Assembly (NCBI GenBank): GCA_964036045.1
Contig: OZ038394.1
Location: 2,839,899 to 2,903,898 of the forward strand
Reading direction: 5' to 3'
Origin: Eutreptiella sp. 'Long Island Sound 2002'
Taxonomy: Eukaryota > Euglenozoa > Euglenophyceae > Eutreptiales > Eutreptiaceae
Length of the DNA: 64,000 nt
The translations under genes and the position numbers were made by a program. This document shows, in pieces, positions 60,101 to 64,000 of this stretch (position 1 is its first letter; every line of letters begins with the position of its first letter). The notes beneath the pieces are model-generated. The model was not told the DNA's origin. It saw only the letters and a program-made list of their open reading frames with translations, and searched no databases.

Positions 60101-62996
60101 CCCGGACCATTTCCAAGGTGAGAAACCATCCCAGCTCCCCGGGCACAGCAGCCGCCCCCTCCAGCTCGACCCGTGCAGCTCAGACTTGAATGCGGAGTGC
60201 CCTTCGTTGCCCTGCCTCAGCCTCCACTACTTCCGTATGCACCTGCATCATTGGACAACGGGGCAAAGCATCGGAGGGTGCCTTTCGTGTCCAAAGCATT
60301 CAGCAGGTGCTCGCCTTCCGGCAGATCCACGGTGATGCCATAAGGAAAATGCTGATCACGTTGTTCAGGGAGCAGCCTCTGCAGTGTGCCTTGATACTCG
60401 GCGATCACTGTGCCCTGGGGGATGCACTCGACGTTGCGAGTTATAAAGAGGCCCATGCCTGCGCCTGCAAGGGGAATGTAGGGGCTGTAGGGTGGGCAAA
60501 CTGGTGGGATACGAGGGCAGAGAGAAATTTGGGGTGATGAGGTTGGGACTGCTTGAAGGGATGGGGGATGGGAAGGACAATAGGGACCGTAGCGACAGAA
60601 GGAGGGTATCGTGAAAGGACATTGTGAGGCCCTCGCTAGAGACCAGATGGCTTAGAAGGGAGTGGAGACGAATGAGGCGTCTGGAAAATTGAGGTACCAC
60701 CCCACCCCGTATGGTGACGCGTGGACTGTCATGTCAGCACAACAAGCAGCACATGCAGGCCACAAGAATGAGAGAAAAGCCTGTCAAGGACCGAAACACG
60801 ACCCCAGGCGCCTTTCGCAAACCGATCTGTACAAAGAGAGTGCGATACGGACTGATTGCGGGTTGAAAACCCCCCCCCCCTCTTCGTACAAGATAGGCAA
60901 AGCACAGGAAAACCCCAAAACAAATTCGCTCGCATAATTCGTTCCCCTTGGGATTTCTCTGCCGAACCCCCGGAAGGGGGGAGGTAGCGGGGGGCGGGGG
61001 CGGTTGCCCGCCTTCACTCTAAAGCACCACTGGTGGGACCAGGAAGGTGGGGAAGGGGTAGATTCTGGCACAAAAGTGGAAGTAAAAGCAGTCTTCCAAA
61101 TACGATGTATCCAAAAGGATTGGAACACATTGTTCTTTTTGGGGGGGATACATCGTGGATGCATAGTGAGTGCATTTGGGAGACATGATGTAACAGGTGT
61201 GGTATGGCGCAATGGGGTAATTTGACACAGGTAAACAAAGATACACACCAACATCAACAAAGGTTAAGGAAAAAATTCTGCAGTCAGTAACAACCGTGTT
61301 TGCATTTCATCGGCACAATGGCAAGAGACCTTTGTTGTGACGCATGAGGTACGTTGTGGATACATTGTTCATCTTTTTGGGATACATTGGTGAGACGTTG
61401 AAGAAAGGATTGGGAGACAGTGGACACAACCAACGAAAAAAACTGGGATACATCTTATCCGGAAGACTGGGTAAGAGAGGCAGAGTGTGCGTACATAATG
61501 GCCAGAAGCCACGTGCCTTCTGGACTTGGGGCCAAACAAGGGTTGTTCAGGTGCGGTGGAGCTGTTGAGGGTTGTTGAGTGACGGTTGCTGAGAAAAACA
61601 TACCTGGGATCGTTGACTCCCGAACCTCAAACCACTTGTGCTCTTGGTCTCGAGGCACGAAGGCCAGCACGGAATTCGGGAACAGCGTCATTCCTGATGC
61701 ATGAGATGGCCAGACTTTGCATTGGGTGCTGAGGACACAACTTTGCAAACCGCAGACACCACTTTGACAACAGGTGTTCCGGACACATGACATCCATCCT
61801 TCAGATCCAGGCGAATGAGGGCCTGCCGCCAAAACCGCCGCTGCGCCGACCATCCGGAACCAAATCCATCAGCACCAACACCACCGACACGACCGCCACC
61901 ATACCAAAACCAAACCACCAACACCAACAGCGAAAGCAACGAGGGCACCACAGAACCACAACAACCACACCGATCTTCTGGTAGGCCTTCGGGATCACAG
62001 TGTTGCGCAAGTGAATGAACTGCAGGTGTGGCAGGGAGTAGCTGCCTGACAGACAGCCCTCGCCTGCAGACACGAACACGCTGTCTGGGCCATTGCACTC
62101 TTCTTTATGGAGGGCTTCGGTGAGCTGCGCCTCCAGCTGGGCAAAGGGGATGTCCTCCGCCACCCAATAAAGCAAGCAAGACTCCGTGATCTCAGTAGCA
62201 GTGAGTGGCACCTCCGAGCAGAGGAGGGCCAAGTAGATCTGCAGAAGCCAGTAATGTGGCAAAATGCTCAGCCTTGAAGCCTGTCACTGGGAACGCTTCC
62301 TGCGTGTTGCAGGCGCGGCAGGGTAGGGGTAATTAGCTTTACGGTAATTAGCACGGCACTAATTTTCCTCAATTTTGGGTGAAAGAAGTAGGTCAATCAG
62401 GCACAATGGCGAGGCACAATACTCAAAATGGACCACAATGTTGCGATAACCACTCCCCATTCTAAAGTACGGTTCACCAAGGGAACGGTTTCCGCTGTTC
62501 CATGCCAATTACCCCAATTGCGCGCCAGGACTAGCGTTCCCACTGCCACCCCGCGCCACATCCTGTTTCCCTCCCTCCCTGCTGTAGTTCGTGGCAGCCT
62601 TCCTCTGAACTACGGCCAACATAAGCCAGCGGTTACACAGGCGAACCACCCCCCCGGAGCCCCAGGAAAGGGGCTGGGTAATTGGTAGTTGGGTGGGTGG
62701 TCACCTCCAGCCAATCCAGGCGCCAAGCAGGGGCCCGCAAATAATGGGGTGCACATCAGCAGTGAGAGCCACAGGGACAGACACATGCGCCTGGGCAGTC
62801 AGCGAGACAACGACCAGGCATGTGCTTATCCACAGGAGAGGGGTGATCTGGCCCCCCCCCCCCCCCCCCCAGGCCAAACCACCCACCCACCCAAAACCAA
62901 ACAATTTTTCTTCTGGGGAAAAATGAAATTTTGAATCGAGAGCCAAAAGAGAGAGGCCCATTTGAGGTACACAAACTTTTTGGTGCCCTCATACTA

Positions 62997-63027
<31 letters not shown>

Positions 63028-63118
63028 GCTCTATCTCTGTTTCTGTATCTGTCTCTGTCTCTCTCTGTCTCTGTCTCTCTGTCTCTGTCTCTCTGTCTCT
63101 GTCTCTCTCTTGCTCCGC

Positions 63119-63165
<47 letters not shown>

Positions 63166-63397
63166 GTCGTCGCTCTTCCTCACGCGCACACCGCCTGTGT
63201 GTCGTCCCACCAGCACCGTTGCCCGCTTGCCCCTGCCTGCTTCACACCATCTCCACAGGGGTCAGCCCCCGGTACTCATTCTGCACCACGTGCTTCTGCT
63301 TGAGGGAATTCTCGATGACCCTCATACGCGCACGGCAACCCTCCGGGACTGAGGCTTTGCGATTGAAGGGCTGCAGGATCGACTGAGGGTCCTCGTC
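56990..63397 (-). CDS. SET-domain lysine methyltransferase gene (six exons recognised)
   Basis: Exons, in transcript order: 63397-63248, 62238-61971, 61693-61604, 60464-60243, 57279-57222 and 57138-56990. All have GT...AG borders. The first four join with phases 0, 1, 1, and the last two with phase 1. The product has an N-terminal helical region (exons 1-2), a linker ending FEVRESTIPGAGMGLFITRN and GTVIAEYQG (start of SET, S-adenosylmethionine-binding side), a middle part LRCFAPLSNDA, and the C-terminal SET block GDEVLLAYGPGYW with the catalytic tyrosine. It continues with a basic tail (KYAEMMRAKRRAAIASGQ). Exon 4 ends in phase 1 and exon 5 begins in phase 0, so one exon between 60.24 and 57.28 kb is missing. 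The canonical NHS motif is replaced by S-N-D-A. The protein should methylate lysine, on a histone or another protein; which one cannot be told. The 5' and 3' ends are not found. Confidence 0.72.
57222..57279 (-). CDS. SET gene exon 5, short
   Basis: Borders are cattgacag|AACCAA and cacat|gtaaga; length 58 bp. It encodes NQRLVFFGKEWRSRAALCT, the strand after the N-H-S region. The gtaaga donor is strong, and its phase fits exon 6 exactly. Confidence 0.6.
57701..58013 (-). mobile_element. GGGGGCG-ended transposon, core type B, in a SET-gene intron
   Basis: The 313-bp element begins GGGGGCGGTTCTGCACAGCG and ends AATGCGCCCCC on +. It is flanked by the 3-bp repeat TAT (57698-57700 and 58014-58016). 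The core is near-identical to the copy at 32174 (both 313 bp). Read on the minus strand, it has the same end modules as the type-A copies but a different core. Confidence 0.82.
58895..59075 (-). repeat. Interspersed repeat, copy 2 of 2
   Basis: Reverse-strand counterpart of the block at 38715-38900, in the SET-gene intron. A G tract followed by a C tract at 59102-59134 lies just beyond its end. Confidence 0.65.
59385..59475 (-). repeat. Twin-hairpin repeat family, reverse partial copy
   Basis: In reverse complement it reads 'gaacaactcagcaccagtaggcggggg...' and then 'ccttcagtgattgggccaaagtttt', matching the repeat at 3405-3560. The two hairpins are missing. Confidence 0.5.
60243..60464 (-). 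CDS. SET gene exon 4, N-terminal SET half
   Basis: Borders are cccttgcag|GCGCAGG and gatgcag|gtgcat; length 222 bp. It carries AGMGLFITRNVECIPQGTVI and AEYQG, a ~35-residue insert (PYGITVDLPEGEHLLNALDT), then LRCFAPLSNDA at the position of the N-H-S motif. Confidence 0.72.
61604..61693 (-). CDS. SET gene exon 3, entry to the SET domain
   Basis: Borders are gcatcag|GAATGACG and atcccag|gtatgt; length 90 bp, phase 1 to 1. It encodes MTLFPNSVLAFVPRDQEHKW and FEVRESTIP, the usual 'v..s.ipGaGlGLF' lead-in once joined to exon 4. Confidence 0.68.
61971..62238 (-). CDS. SET gene exon 2, helical N-terminal region
   Basis: Borders are cttctgcag|ATCTAC and aagatcg|gtgtgg; length 268 bp. It encodes IYLALLCSEVPLTATEITES, then LLYWVAEDIPFAQLEAQLTE, and ends IPKAYQKI. 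The pattern 'iYLALL....plt...i...l.yWv.edipf..l' recalls the cyclin-fold part of the RNA polymerase I factor TAF1B/Rrn7, but its phase-consistent link to a SET domain makes that reading uncertain. Confidence 0.6.
62818..62994 (+). mobile_element. Short GTATG...CATAC element, copy 2, in SET-gene intron 1
   Basis: Same body and right end as 36894-37074, with a longer C tract (62852-62870). The left end is GCATG here. Confidence 0.55.
62995..63165 (+). repeat. (CT)n-dominated microsatellite
   Basis: Long CT/CTGT stretches with interruptions, in intron 1 of the SET gene, directly next to the short element at 62818. Confidence 0.95.
63248..63397 (-). CDS. SET gene exon 1 (as recognised)
   Basis: Borders are ttgcag|GACGAG and gagatg|gtgtga; length 150 bp, phase 0 to 0. 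It encodes DEDPQSILQPFNRKASVPEG and ends YRGLTPVEM. Without splicing it would stop one codon after the donor. Splicing gives GLTPVEM-IYLALL, a smooth hydrophobic helix, which favours the intron. Confidence 0.55.
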
Positions 63398-64000
63398 CTG
63401 CAAAGGCAATGGGAGGGTCTGAGGGAGCGGGCACAACGCGCAGAACCGCCCTTGAGAAGCGCCGCAACTGTCGGTTGACCGACGGCGGTTGATGTGCACC
63501 CGATGGCAACAGGTGACTTGCCGGCGGTGTTGGATGGTCAGCCGACGGCGGCTGAGATCAACCGACGAGGCTTGATACTTCGCTACCTTCGCTGCGGTTG
63601 ATGATTAAAAGATGGCTACGCAAATGGCTGCCACAGGTACAACACCCACACTGATACAGCACCCTGCCTGCTCTTTCCCCGAGCCCTCCACGAAAACAAT
63701 ATTCCACGGCCAGGATAGGTACCTGTCGCTTGGGCATAAGTACCTCTCGTTTGGGGCATAGGTACCGATCGTTTGGGCATAGGTACCTATTGTTTGGGCA
63801 TCGGTACCCCACACCGAAGGGACCTGATTGCACACCCTCGCTGCTTCCTATGACAAGCAGAGACCTCCGTGGGGAAAACCGGAATTACAGACCAGCGGGA
63901 CCGCAACAAGGGGCCTGAGGCAGCCGTTGGGCAAGCGCAAGGAGTGTAAAGGGTATACCGCCTCCAAATTGTACAAGTCCTTTGGCATGCCCTCCTTTTT
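63398..64000. other. No supported gene; possible 5' side of the SET gene
   Basis: It contains a cluster of the CGGCGGTTG-type motif (63472-63570) and a short tandem repeat. Upstream exons of the SET gene may lie beyond the window edge. Confidence 0.45.
63717..63806 (+). repeat. ~21-bp tandem repeat
   Basis: Four units of 'taggtacc..tcgtttgggca' plus a partial fifth, period 21-22 bp, each with a GTACC core. Confidence 0.85.

Noticed and set aside
61971-62238. Independent TAF1B/Rrn7 gene
   Set aside because: The exon joins in phase to the SET exons on both sides, so I annotated it as part of the SET gene and left the resemblance as a hypothesis.

Overview
This window looks like nuclear DNA of a eukaryote, probably a flagellated unicellular one (alga or protist). 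It has no operons and no densely packed genes. Its coding sequence lies in short exons with canonical GT...AG borders and matching phases, in long introns and intergenic DNA full of microsatellites, poly(G)/poly(C) tracts, short non-autonomous DNA transposons, retrotransposon remnants and one satellite array. A sperm-tail PG-rich (STPGR) gene points to a cilium or flagellum. I cannot name the species. Nearly all long open frames here are chance frames in GC-rich or repetitive DNA. I kept only stretches supported by splice sites, phase agreement, recognisable motifs or repeat structure.

Layout. 1-2.5 kb: the last two recognisable exons of an STPGR gene (+). 3.4-5 kb: twin-hairpin repeats flanking a pogo-type transposase remnant. 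8-11 kb: two copies of a GGGGGCG-ended transposon. 11-13 kb: unassigned coding-like exons (+), ending in degenerate repeats. 14.3-14.8 kb: a 10-bp minisatellite. 19.6-22.1 kb: a decayed LINE-type retrotransposon (-). 22.5-24 kb: an element with long terminal inverted repeats, plus derivatives. 25.6-26.1 kb: a retroelement tail (-). 28.5-30 kb: coding-like remnants (+). 31.7-35.6 kb: a SAP-domain gene (-). 39.6-43.2 kb: an AT-hook acidic-protein gene (-). 44.1-44.5 kb: a foldback element. 48.5-52.4 kb: a C2HC zinc-finger gene (-). 54.15-56.1 kb: a ten-monomer ~195-bp satellite. 57-63.4 kb: a SET-domain methyltransferase gene (-) with at least six exons.

Three minus-strand genes (SAP, AT-hook, SET) have motifs typical of nuclear or chromatin proteins; the zinc-finger gene is of unknown role. 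They are separate genes, and nothing in the sequence shows them acting in one pathway. Their introns hold many of the transposon copies.

The most novel signal is a set of ~315-bp elements (8093-8407, 10499-10824, 57701-58013, 32174-32486). They share the same ends (terminal GGGGGCG plus subterminal GCGCTGTGC repeats) and are flanked by 3-bp target duplications, but they carry two unrelated cores. A second clear case is a 182-bp hAT-like element at 37316-37497 with a perfect 8-bp target duplication.
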